64,000 bases of DNA from Methylopumilus sp003533095 (GTDB lineage: Bacteria > Pseudomonadota > Gammaproteobacteria > Burkholderiales > Methylophilaceae). The notes under the pieces are model-generated. The model saw only the letters and a list, made by a program, of their open reading frames with translations, ran no database searches and was not told where the DNA came from. This document shows positions 18,169-26,433 of this stretch, one piece after another (the stretch's first letter is position 1; each line of letters starts with the position of its first letter). A program made the translations under genes and the position numbers. The stretch lies in contig CAXBPZ010000001.1 in NCBI GenBank assembly GCA_963977845.1, positions 124,001 to 188,000 on the forward strand. The letters are read 5' to 3'.

Positions 18169-18204
18169 AATCTCGGTCCCAGTTATGAGCGGTCTATTTA
18201 AAAA

Positions 18205-18281
18205 TGGCAGGGGAGGAAGGATTCGAACCTTCGCATGCTGGAATCAAAATCCAGTGCCTTAACCAGCTTGGCGACTCCCCT
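18205..18281 (-). tRNA. tRNA-Gln (TTG)
   Basis: A 77-nt minus-strand cloverleaf. The acceptor AGGGGAG/CTCCCCT is followed by discriminator G and an encoded CCA. The start TCGCCAAG is typical of tRNA-Gln. The anticodon stem CTGGA/TCCAG flanks a loop with TTG, and the T arm contains GGTTCGAATCC. It is packed between ispE (11 nt) and prs (36 nt), so it is probably processed from the ispE-prs transcript. Confidence 0.95.
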
Positions 18282-18292
18282 ATGGTAATTCT

Positions 18293-19168
18293 TTATCCCA
18301 GCATCAAATTCAAATGCGGGTGGTTATCTATTCCTCTAACTACAAAGCCCAGCGTATCTTGAGGCCTTTTTTCTAAAATTTCTTTGCCTTGATCTATCGA
18401 ACTTAAAGGCATAAAGATACATGATCCCGAGCCTGTCATTTTTACGTGGCCAAATTGGCTTAACCAGTCAAAAATAAGAGAAATATCTCTAAATTTTTTT
18501 AAGACCCCTTTTTCCAAGTCATTAGCTAGATTTTTAAAGTCCAATTCATCGGAAAAGCCTGCTATTTTCAATGGAATCCGGTCTTTTGTCAATTCAAGTG
18601 ATTCAAAAACCTCTTTAGTAGAAACCTTCTGATTGGGCGCTAAAACAAGATAATTTCTCGCCGGAATAGAGAAAGGGCTAAGTTTTTCGCCGACTCCCTC
18701 GGCCCATGCATTTTGGCCAAAAATAAAGAAAGGGACATCAGCACCCAATTTAAGAGCTAATTCTTGAAGTTCTTTTTGAGTGAGCTGGCAATGCCAGAGG
18801 TAATTTAGGGCAATAAGAGTTGTTGCGGCATCTGAGCTTCCGCCACCAAGACCAGCCCCCATAGGAATAGTTTTTTTAATAAAAATATCTGCTCCAGAAT
18901 GATTTTTACTAAAAGGCTTAAGTAAATGAGCGGCCTTAATAGTTAAATCATCATTTTCTTGAATTAAGGAGTGATCGGAAACGCGACAAATATTCCCAGA
19001 TGTATTTGTTTTAATATAAATATGGTCATAAAGATTAATAAGCTGAAAAACTGTTTGGATGTTGTGATAGCCATCAGCTCGCTTATTAACGACATGAAGA
19101 AATAGATTCAATTTAGCTGGCGCTAAAAATTCTTTGTAGTCAGTATCTCTAAGTTCATTTGCCTGCAA
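18293..19168 (-). CDS. ispE: 4-diphosphocytidyl-2-C-methyl-D-erythritol kinase
   Basis: Fourth step of the MEP (non-mevalonate) isoprenoid pathway: phosphorylates CDP-ME at the 2-OH. GHMP kinase fold. It has PAKLNLFLHVVNKRADGYH with catalytic K19, the ATP loop PMGAGLGGGSSDAA (102-115), and a C-terminal MTGSGSC motif. At 291 residues it matches the family. The start is TTG, overlapping the end of lolB by 14 nt; no in-frame ATG exists before the conserved N-terminus. The lolB-ispE-tRNA-Gln-prs order is typical of beta/gammaproteobacteria. Confidence 0.95.
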   Translation of the reverse strand: MQANELRDTDYKEFLAPAKLNLFLHVVNKRADGYHNIQTVFQLINLYDHIYIKTNTSGNICRVSDHSLIQENDDLTIKAAHLLKPFSKNHSGADIFIKKTIPMGAGLGGGSSDAATTLIALNYLWHCQLTQKELQELALKLGADVPFFIFGQNAWAEGVGEKLSPFSIPARNYLVLAPNQKVSTKEVFESLELTKDRIPLKIAGFSDELDFKNLANDLEKGVLKKFRDISLIFDWLSQFGHVKMTGSGSCIFMPLSSIDQGKEILEKRPQDTLGFVVRGIDNHPHLNLMLG

Positions 19169-19772
19169 TGTTAATAATCTCTTCTACAATAAAATTAAAA
19201 CTGAATGTGCCTTGTGATATCGATATTTTGGATGGAATAGTAAGTTTGTCTTGAGTTTTAAATGCATTAATTACAATATTCCATTCGTCGTTATAAAAAT
19301 GTGTAGCACGATTTAATCGGTTATCTTCTCTCTGAAGATATTGAATCCGTTCAGTATGATTCGTAATAAGGTCTCTAAACAAATCCGGAGAAATATTTTT
19401 TCCGAATAAATTTTGTATGTAACGATCAAAATCGTTTCCAGATAAAATCTTTCCATTAGCGTCAATAATTTTTTTTTCTTTATCTGAATATATAATTTTT
19501 GCGATTTGACTATTAAAAGGCGAAAAAATATCAATTTCATCTTGATTATTTTCATAGCGCCAAATAAGCCGTCCCGAGCCACCTTTTGAGTCAACTGAGT
19601 AAGCAAATTTAGCTTTTATAGAAAACTTTTCAATGAATCGATTTTCATCGATTACTTGAGATGTTTCAATTGAGGATGTTTGAGATTTAAAGATCTCAAA
19701 TGGATCGTTTAGAGATGCGCAAGCTGACAGAATGAAAGCTGCTAAAAAAAATAGAGCATATTTAAAATTCAA
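19155..19772 (-). CDS. lolB: Outer-membrane lipoprotein receptor LolB
   Basis: Receives lipoproteins from LolA and inserts them in the outer membrane. The signal peptide ends with the lipobox LSA-C18. Mature blocks such as FSIKAKFAYSVDSKGGSGRLIWRY match LolB's substrate-binding barrel. At 205 residues it has normal length. The start is TTG (19770-19772) with a distant AAGAG. It sits between the TPR protein gene and ispE, the usual LolB location. Confidence 0.92.
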   Translation of the reverse strand: MNFKYALFFLAAFILSACASLNDPFEIFKSQTSSIETSQVIDENRFIEKFSIKAKFAYSVDSKGGSGRLIWRYENNQDEIDIFSPFNSQIAKIIYSDKEKKIIDANGKILSGNDFDRYIQNLFGKNISPDLFRDLITNHTERIQYLQREDNRLNRATHFYNDEWNIVINAFKTQDKLTIPSKISISQGTFSFNFIVEEIINIAGK

Positions 19773-19793
19773 TTGACGATTAACTCTTAAAGT

Positions 19794-21470
19794 TTAATGA
19801 AGTCTTTTAAGTGTTTCTTTTAAAATCTCATTATCAGGAAACGATTGAAGAGAAAGTTGCCAAATATCTTCAGCTTCTTTTTTCTTTCCTTGGACCCATA
19901 AAATCTCACCAAGATGAGCGGCAATTTCAGGGTCAGATTGGATGTCATATGCTTTTTGAATAAAAGAAAGTGCAGAATCTAATTTACCTAATCTGTAATA
20001 CAGCCAGCCCATACTGTCTAAAATGTAGTGATTGTTGGGCGCAATTGATAAAGCAACTTCAATATATTTTTTAGCATCTTCTAAATTAATATTTCGATCA
20101 GCATATGAATATCCAAGCGCATTGTAAGCAACAGCATAATCAGGCTTGATTTTAATAGCTTCTCTTAACAGCTTTTCCATTAGATCGTATTTATGTAACT
20201 TGTCAGCGAGAAGTGCATAATCAAATTTAAACTCAGGTGAGTGAGCGAAATTTGATGCTTCATTTTGCATGAGTTGAAATGCCTCTTGATGGCGATTGGC
20301 TCTTGTAAGAAATGAAGTTTTTGATTGAATGAGACTTAAATTTTCTTCTGGTGAATTCGCTTTAAGACCATTTAAAAATATTAAGGCTTTATCAATAGAT
20401 TCTTTTTTGGCAATGATTTCGGCTGCGATTAGTTTTGATTCAATAAAGTGAGGGCCATTGTTAATTTTATTGAGCCAAGTGATCGCTGTTTCATTTTGAT
20501 TTTTTTTGTCCGCTATCTTCGCAAGATAGATAAATATTTGATCTTTATCTTTCGGATTTCTTTTGAGGCTCTGTAAGAAATATTTTTCTGCTAGGTCATA
20601 ATCTTCAAGCTCCACGGATAACAGACCCACGGCTATTGTGATTTCTGAGGAGCTGTTAGCAGTATTTACGAGCTTTATAAATTCATTTTTTGCTTCATTA
20701 AACTTTCGGCCGTTAGTGAGTAGCTTTGCATATTCCAACCTTACTTCATTTGATTTTGGATATTTATTTAAAAATTCACTGTAAAAAGCAAGCGCTCTTT
20801 CAGCACTTTCTTGGGCCAAGATTTGGCCTTTAAAAAGAATAGGCATTTCCCAATCTGGCTTAATTTGGTTAATAGAAGCTAATTCTTTTTCATATGTTTT
20901 TTGATCTTTAATTATCCAAGCCGCATGGGCAATAGCAAAGTGTGCTTCAGCTAATTTCGGATAGGGTTGCGCCAAATCAGTAACAAGGGTTAGTACAGCT
21001 TTTTTATCCTGCACTCTAGAAAGTAAGCTATTTAAGTATAAAAAACCACTCGCCCTGGTTTTTTCTTTAAGTAAAAGCTTTTGAAGAATTGGTTTGGCTT
21101 CATTAAGTTTATTGTTTGCAACAAGGATCTCACTGAGCGCTTGTTGTGCGTCAATAGAATCTTTATTAAGTTCATTCCAAATTTTAGATGCTTCTAAGGC
21201 AATTGTGCCATTACGGGTGTATGTGGTAAGTCTTGTGGCCCGCTCTGCTAAAAGCGCACTATCTGTTTGCTTGGCTAAATCTAAAAAAAGTTCGCTGGCA
21301 AGGTTAAGTTCCCCACGTTGAGATGCAATTTCAGCCAACAAGAGCCTAAAAACAAGATCGGGATTGGTATAATCACTATCTGAACTAATTGGATCAGGTT
21401 TAGCATTAGCGTTAGCAAGAATACTGAAGGATAGAAGAGTTAGAAAAGTAAATATTCGAAGCTGATGCAT
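19794..21470 (-). CDS. Exported tetratricopeptide-repeat protein
   Basis: The 558-residue product starts at ATG 21468-21470, behind a good AGGAAA ribosome-binding site; the frame is open 28 codons upstream, but those lack support. A signal peptide (about 1-23, ILANANA) precedes many TPR-like helical pairs. The C-terminal repeats are the clearest (YAVAYNALGYSYADRNINLEDA, YILDSMGWLYYRLGKLDSA). It is probably a periplasmic scaffold or an outer-membrane-associated protein. Such TPR genes upstream of lolB are widespread in betaproteobacteria, but no role is established to my knowledge. Confidence 0.85.
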   Translation of the reverse strand: MHQLRIFTFLTLLSFSILANANAKPDPISSDSDYTNPDLVFRLLLAEIASQRGELNLASELFLDLAKQTDSALLAERATRLTTYTRNGTIALEASKIWNELNKDSIDAQQALSEILVANNKLNEAKPILQKLLLKEKTRASGFLYLNSLLSRVQDKKAVLTLVTDLAQPYPKLAEAHFAIAHAAWIIKDQKTYEKELASINQIKPDWEMPILFKGQILAQESAERALAFYSEFLNKYPKSNEVRLEYAKLLTNGRKFNEAKNEFIKLVNTANSSSEITIAVGLLSVELEDYDLAEKYFLQSLKRNPKDKDQIFIYLAKIADKKNQNETAITWLNKINNGPHFIESKLIAAEIIAKKESIDKALIFLNGLKANSPEENLSLIQSKTSFLTRANRHQEAFQLMQNEASNFAHSPEFKFDYALLADKLHKYDLMEKLLREAIKIKPDYAVAYNALGYSYADRNINLEDAKKYIEVALSIAPNNHYILDSMGWLYYRLGKLDSALSFIQKAYDIQSDPEIAAHLGEILWVQGKKKEAEDIWQLSLQSFPDNEILKETLKRLH

Positions 21471-21626
21471 AAAGTTTCCTGAGATTTGATTTCTACAATA
21501 GTTTAAACTAATTTGACTGATAATTAGTCTGATAACTAATGATGTAATAGCCAATAAACCAAAACAATATTTTTAATATGTATAATCTATGATTCATTTT
21601 TTCAATAAAAATTCAAAAAAATATCT

Positions 21627-22559
21627 ATGTCGAATTTAACCCTAGAAGCTATTGAGCTGACGCGACTTTTTGGCGGTCGCGAGGCTGTTAAAAATGTAAG
21701 TTTTCACTTAGAAAAAGGAGAAGTTTTAGGTTTTTTAGGACCTAATGGCGCTGGTAAATCCACGACTATGCGAATGCTTACGGGTAACTTAGCTCCCTCA
21801 ATTGGTACGGTAAAAATTTGCGGCATTGACATAATAGAAAATCCTAAAGAAGCAAAAGCCCTAATTGGATATTTGCCTGAAATGCGCCCTATCTATAAAG
21901 AGCTCACAGTTGACGAGTTTTTAACAATTGCTGCTCGCCTTCATAAGGTTCCCTCTAAGCAGATTAAAAAAGCTGTGGATATTGCAAAAGAAAAATGCGG
22001 CTTAAGTCATATGAGTAAGCGATTAATTGAAAATTTATCTAATGGTTATCAGCAACGTGTAGCTATTGCTCAAGCGATTATTCATAATCCATTGGTTGTG
22101 ATTTTAGATGAACCAACAGTAGGTCTTGACCCTATTCAAATAAGAGAAATTAGATCTCTTATTCGAGAAATAGGACAAAAACATAGCGTTATTTTATCTA
22201 CGCATATTCTTCCTGAAGTTGAAATGGTGTGTGATCGTGTACAAATTATTGATAAAGGCAATTTAGTATTTCATGGTTCCATCGATGAATTAAAACAACA
22301 TCGACAAGGCAATAAACTTTTGGTGGGCTTTTCAAAGGCTCCTCCTTTATCGGCGTTAAAAGATGTTCAAGGTGTTACTAAGGTTGAAAAAGTTGAAACA
22401 GGCATGTATCGCATTCATTTCAAAAACAAACTCTCTCCATCAGAAGCAATTGTTAAACTGTCAGTAAAAAATCGTTGGGGTCTTTATCAAATTGCTCCAG
22501 ATCAAACAAGTCTCGAGGATGTTTTTGTACAGTTAACTGAAAAGAAACAAAAAAATTAA
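21627..22559 (+). CDS. ABC transporter ATP-binding protein (GldA-like)
   Basis: Cytosolic ATPase of an ABC-2 type exporter. Walker A GPNGAGKST (38-46), signature LSNGYQQRVAIAQA, Walker B VVILDEPTVGLDP, and switch His in STHILPEVE. The C-terminal 80 residues form the extension typical of NatA/GldA-like ATPases. It is followed at 23 nt by a permease gene and then by GldG-like and DUF4340 genes. GldA is named from gliding Bacteroidetes; gliding itself is not implied here. A -10-like TATAAT lies at 21581-21586 without a good -35. Confidence 0.9.
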   Translation: MSNLTLEAIELTRLFGGREAVKNVSFHLEKGEVLGFLGPNGAGKSTTMRMLTGNLAPSIGTVKICGIDIIENPKEAKALIGYLPEMRPIYKELTVDEFLTIAARLHKVPSKQIKKAVDIAKEKCGLSHMSKRLIENLSNGYQQRVAIAQAIIHNPLVVILDEPTVGLDPIQIREIRSLIREIGQKHSVILSTHILPEVEMVCDRVQIIDKGNLVFHGSIDELKQHRQGNKLLVGFSKAPPLSALKDVQGVTKVEKVETGMYRIHFKNKLSPSEAIVKLSVKNRWGLYQIAPDQTSLEDVFVQLTEKKQKN

Positions 22560-22582
22560 ATAAATATGAGTGGTAATTAAAA

Positions 22583-23329
22583 ATGATTTTAAATATTGCA
22601 AGAAAAGAACTTAAAAGTTTATTTGCATCCCCCATGGGATGGATTATTCTCGCTCTTCTTATGATGGCATTCGGAAGTTATTACCTTACAGGTGTTAATA
22701 ATTATTTTGAAGTGATGTCTGGAGCGATTAGACCTGCTGAGCGCGTCGGTGTGACTATATTTGTAGGACAGACTGTTTATAGTATTGCTTCTTTCATTAT
22801 GCTGTTTGCAGTGCCTCTTTTAACGATGCGGCTTATTAGCGAAGAAAGAAGAAGTCAGACTTTGCCATTTTTATTTAGCGCACCTATTTCACTGACTGAA
22901 ATAGTTTTAGGTAAATTTGTAGGCTTAATTGTTTTTTTAAGTATTCTTGTTTTATATATTTTTCTTATGCTCACAACACTTAATATTTGGGCAGATATAG
23001 ACTTTGGTTACCTTATTGCAAACTCCATTGGATTATGGCTTCTTGTGGCAAGCTTCTCAGCCTTAGGTATTTATTTTTCAAGCTTAACTCAACAACCGAT
23101 TATTGCTGCGATATTAAGTTTTATTTCACTTTTTGCATTAATGATTATGGAGCGTTTTTTTGCAAGTGATCCTAATCACTGGTTTGCATACTTATCACTT
23201 ATGAAACATTTTCAAAGCTTTTCAAGGGGCCTTATAGATACTTCAGATTTAATGTATTTCTTTTTGTTCATATCAACATTTTTAACATTAACGATTAGAC
23301 GCCTCGACGCTGATAGGCTTCGTGGATAA
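22583..23329 (+). CDS. ABC-2 type permease (GldF-like)
   Basis: Membrane subunit that pairs with the preceding ATPase. The 248 residues carry about six hydrophobic segments. An N-terminal amphipathic motif (ARKELKSLFASPMGWI) and LISEERRSQTLPFLFSAPIS after TM2 are typical of ABC-2 permeases that lie beside GldG-like proteins. The substrate is unknown. It is 6 nt from the next gene, so clearly one operon. Confidence 0.9.
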   Translation: MILNIARKELKSLFASPMGWIILALLMMAFGSYYLTGVNNYFEVMSGAIRPAERVGVTIFVGQTVYSIASFIMLFAVPLLTMRLISEERRSQTLPFLFSAPISLTEIVLGKFVGLIVFLSILVLYIFLMLTTLNIWADIDFGYLIANSIGLWLLVASFSALGIYFSSLTQQPIIAAILSFISLFALMIMERFFASDPNHWFAYLSLMKHFQSFSRGLIDTSDLMYFFLFISTFLTLTIRRLDADRLRG

Positions 23330-23335
23330 ATTTTT

Positions 23336-24721
23336 ATGAAAATTAATTCAAAATTAAGATTACAGATTCTCATTCAAAATAGTTTTTTTGTTGTTCTATT
23401 TATTGTTTTGATATTTCTATTAGGCTTTCTTGCAAACCAATATAAATTTTCAAAGGATATTACACAAGCTAATCGAAATACGCTTACAACAGGAAGTATT
23501 AATGTTCTTAAGCAAATGAAAGGGCCAATCACACTCACTGTTTTTGCATCTAAAGATGATGTGAATAATGGTGATACCTTTAGACAGGGCATTATTAACT
23601 TTATGAACAGATATCAAAGAACTAAATCTGATATCAACATTAAATTTATTAGTCCTGTAGAAGAGCCAAAATTGGCGCAAGAAATGGGAATTAAAGTAGA
23701 TGGCGAGGTTGTGGTTGAATTTCAAAAAAGATCAGAGCACATTAATCCGCCTTTTGCAGAACAAGAAATGACAAATCTATTTATGCGCTTGTCTAGAACT
23801 AATCAACAAGCGGTTATGTATCTTGATGGTCATGGCGAGAGAAACTTAATTGGACTCAAGAATAATGACGTAGGTGAATTTGGCAAGCAATTAGAATCTA
23901 AGGGTTTTAAATTTGCAAATCCAAATCTTACTGTTGAATCTGAAGTGCCTCTAAACGGTTCTATGTTAGTTATAGCTAGCCCACAAAAAAATATCTCCCC
24001 TATTGAAGCAAAAAAAATTAAAAAGTTTTTAGAGTCAGGTGGAAATTTACTTTGGCTTCTTGATGATAATAATTTTCATGGTTTAGAAGAGGTGGCTACT
24101 TATCTTGGACTCACCGTTTCCAATGGCCATGTTGTGGATCCAACAGTCAAAGTCGAAGGCGCCGATGAAAATGTTTCTTTTGCATCTGCGTATGGCGAAC
24201 ATGCCATTACTAAAAATTTTATGCTTAGAACACTTTTTTCTAATGCGCATGAGGTAAATGCGCAAGGTACATTAGATAACGGTTGGGAGGTCAGTAAGCT
24301 TATTGAAGTTTCTCCAAATGGCTGGCTAGAATCTACGCAATCTGCCGCAAATCAGAAATCAACTTTTGATAAAAATAAAGACAAACCAGGCCCTATTAAT
24401 ATTGCAGTAGCGCTTCAGAGAACTTACGGTAAAAAAGGTCAAAGAGTCGTAGTAGTTGGCAATGGAAATTTCTTATCCAATACCTTTATTACAACCGGTG
24501 GTAATCTAGACCTTGGTATTAATATGATCAATTGGTTGACTGGGGATGATAATCTCATCTCAATTCAGCCAATGCCACTAAAAGATGTAAACGTGACTAT
24601 TCCAAACGATAATACTTCTGTTTTAATTGCATGGACAGTATTTCACAGCTTCCAATATTTCATTCCTATCGGAATTTTTGTTTTAGGCATATTTTTCTGG
24701 CTTAAACGTAGAAAAGCTTAA
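23336..24721 (+). CDS. GldG-family ABC auxiliary protein
   Basis: The 461-residue protein has one N-terminal membrane helix (about 14-32) and one C-terminal helix (about 432-455), with a large extracytoplasmic domain between them. It matches the ABC_transp_aux/GldG family pattern: after the first helix comes NTLTTGSINVLKQMKGPITLTVFAS, then a domain with YLDGHGERN and GNLLWLLDD. It presumably forms a complex with the ATPase and permease. It ends 1 nt before the DUF4340 gene. Role and substrate are unknown. Confidence 0.88.
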   Translation: MKINSKLRLQILIQNSFFVVLFIVLIFLLGFLANQYKFSKDITQANRNTLTTGSINVLKQMKGPITLTVFASKDDVNNGDTFRQGIINFMNRYQRTKSDINIKFISPVEEPKLAQEMGIKVDGEVVVEFQKRSEHINPPFAEQEMTNLFMRLSRTNQQAVMYLDGHGERNLIGLKNNDVGEFGKQLESKGFKFANPNLTVESEVPLNGSMLVIASPQKNISPIEAKKIKKFLESGGNLLWLLDDNNFHGLEEVATYLGLTVSNGHVVDPTVKVEGADENVSFASAYGEHAITKNFMLRTLFSNAHEVNAQGTLDNGWEVSKLIEVSPNGWLESTQSAANQKSTFDKNKDKPGPINIAVALQRTYGKKGQRVVVVGNGNFLSNTFITTGGNLDLGINMINWLTGDDNLISIQPMPLKDVNVTIPNDNTSVLIAWTVFHSFQYFIPIGIFVLGIFFWLKRRKA

Positions 24722-24722
24722 T

Positions 24723-25610
24723 ATGAAAAATCGTTGGCTTATTAATATTTTTTTGCTTTTAGTTGTTTTATCGATTTCACTTTTTTTATTTCTTAAGCCC
24801 ACACAAACAAAGCAAACAAAGCAATTTGAAGTTAGCACACTTAGCTTAGGTGATTTTGATGTTGTGAAGATTGAATTTCCATCAAGAGCCCCGGTTATTT
24901 TTAAAAAAAATAATGATAACTGGGACATGCTTGAACCAATCAAAGGTCGAGCAGATCAATTTTTAGTTCAGAAAATTATTTCTATCGTTGCAACATCGAG
25001 TAGTGAAAAATTACCCTCTAATGATTTAGCTAAATATGGATTAGATAAGCCAGCTGTGAAATTAAAGCTTATCCATAAGGGCTTGGAAGAAGAATTTGTT
25101 TTTGGTACATATAACTCAGTCACCGAAGATCAATATCTATTATTTAAAGGAAGTGTTTATCTTATTAGTGGTGCTTATTCAGAATCAGCGTCTATACAGC
25201 CCATTGAGCTCATTGATAAATCACCTTTAAGTCGAGCTGAACAAATCAAAGAATTTGATTTTTCTCGCCTTGAACAATGGCAATCTAAACATCTTAAATT
25301 GACCCGTAATAAAGATGAATGGAAAGCTAATGAAGGTAATTCTTTTAAGCAAGATGAAATGGCAGAATGGTTTGATATGGCCTGGGTTAAAAACCAAGCA
25401 AGGTCAGTAGAAAAATTTTCACTAGATTTAAGAGTCCCATATAAGAGTTTTGATATTCGCACTGTAGACGGAAAAAAAATTACTTTTCTTCGAGTTCAAG
25501 AATCTCCTGAGACCCAGCTTTTCAGGGTAGATGAGGGTTTGTTATATCATTTTGGAAGTGATATTGGGTTTACCATGATGAATCCGCCAGTCGAAAAGCC
25601 AAAAAATTAA
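24723..25610 (+). CDS. DUF4340 domain protein
   Basis: The 295-residue product has an N-terminal membrane anchor (about 5-24) and then a periplasmic domain with repeated motifs. These include WDMLEPIKGRADQFLVQKI, YGLDKPAVKLKL and FGTYNSVTEDQYLLF, which are diagnostic of DUF4340. Genes of this family regularly follow GldG-like genes, so it is probably an accessory part of the same ABC complex. Function unknown. It ends 7 nt before mutM. Confidence 0.88.
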   Translation: MKNRWLINIFLLLVVLSISLFLFLKPTQTKQTKQFEVSTLSLGDFDVVKIEFPSRAPVIFKKNNDNWDMLEPIKGRADQFLVQKIISIVATSSSEKLPSNDLAKYGLDKPAVKLKLIHKGLEEEFVFGTYNSVTEDQYLLFKGSVYLISGAYSESASIQPIELIDKSPLSRAEQIKEFDFSRLEQWQSKHLKLTRNKDEWKANEGNSFKQDEMAEWFDMAWVKNQARSVEKFSLDLRVPYKSFDIRTVDGKKITFLRVQESPETQLFRVDEGLLYHFGSDIGFTMMNPPVEKPKN

Positions 25611-25617
25611 TTAATTT

Positions 25618-26433
25618 ATGCCGGAACTTCCTGAGGTTGAAATTACCTGTATGGGGTTGCAACCTATACTCCAAAAAACTATTAAGAATATTGTTGTTAG
25701 AAACACATCATTGAGATGGCCAATTCCATCACATTTAAAAAAAACACTCCCTAATCAAAAAATACTAGCCATAAAAAGGCGCGCCAAATATATTCTTATT
25801 GAAACTGTGAGCGGTCATCTCATGATTCATTTGGGGATGTCTGGACGACTCGAGCTTTTAAAGAATGATATTCTTCCGCAAAAGCACGATCATGTTGATA
25901 TTCAATTTCAAGATATAAAAAATATTTTAAGATACACGGATCCTAGAAGATTTGGATCTTTTCATTGGATAGATGGAGATATCAATCAACATTTTTTAAT
26001 TTCAAAATTAGGCCCTGAGCCTTTAGAAAAATTTTTTACTGATAAATATTTATTTTCAAAAGTACAAAATAAAAGAACTACTATTAAAAATATTATTATG
26101 GATAGTCATATTGTTGTAGGTGTCGGAAATATTTATGCAAGTGAATCTTTATTTAAGGCGAAGGTACTACCGACTAGACTGGCAAAGGATGTTTCTTTAA
26201 ATGAATGTAAGAAAATCGTGAAATTTATTAAAGAGACACTTTATAAAGCTATCGAATTAGGAGGTAGTTCGTTGAGAGATTTTTATAATGTAAATGGACA
26301 GTCTGGCTATTTTCAGCAAACTTATGCTGTATATGGAAGAAAAGGAAAACCTTGCCGAGCCTGCAAATCGATTATTGTGAGTAAAATTATTGCTCAGCGA
26401 TCAAGTTTTTTTTGCCCCAAGTGTCAAACTTAG
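25618..26433 (+). CDS. mutM: Formamidopyrimidine-DNA glycosylase
   Basis: Excises 8-oxoguanine and formamidopyrimidines and cleaves the abasic site (base excision repair). The N-terminus MPELPEVE provides the catalytic P2 and E3. K57 (RRAKYIL), the helix-two-turn-helix with VGVGNIYASE, and a C-terminal zinc finger C246, C249, C266, C269 with R261 are all present. The 271 residues match the family. It is last in the plus-strand run and overlaps the convergent symporter stop by 4 nt. Confidence 0.97.
   Translation: MPELPEVEITCMGLQPILQKTIKNIVVRNTSLRWPIPSHLKKTLPNQKILAIKRRAKYILIETVSGHLMIHLGMSGRLELLKNDILPQKHDHVDIQFQDIKNILRYTDPRRFGSFHWIDGDINQHFLISKLGPEPLEKFFTDKYLFSKVQNKRTTIKNIIMDSHIVVGVGNIYASESLFKAKVLPTRLAKDVSLNECKKIVKFIKETLYKAIELGGSSLRDFYNVNGQSGYFQQTYAVYGRKGKPCRACKSIIVSKIIAQRSSFFCPKCQT

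Noticed and set aside
21555..21626. Possible promoter or regulatory repeats between the TPR gene and the ABC cassette
   Set aside because: A TATAAT is present, but no -35 lies at a proper distance, and the nearby short repeats (CTGATAA, ACTAAT/ATTAGT) are too short to separate from chance in AT-rich DNA.
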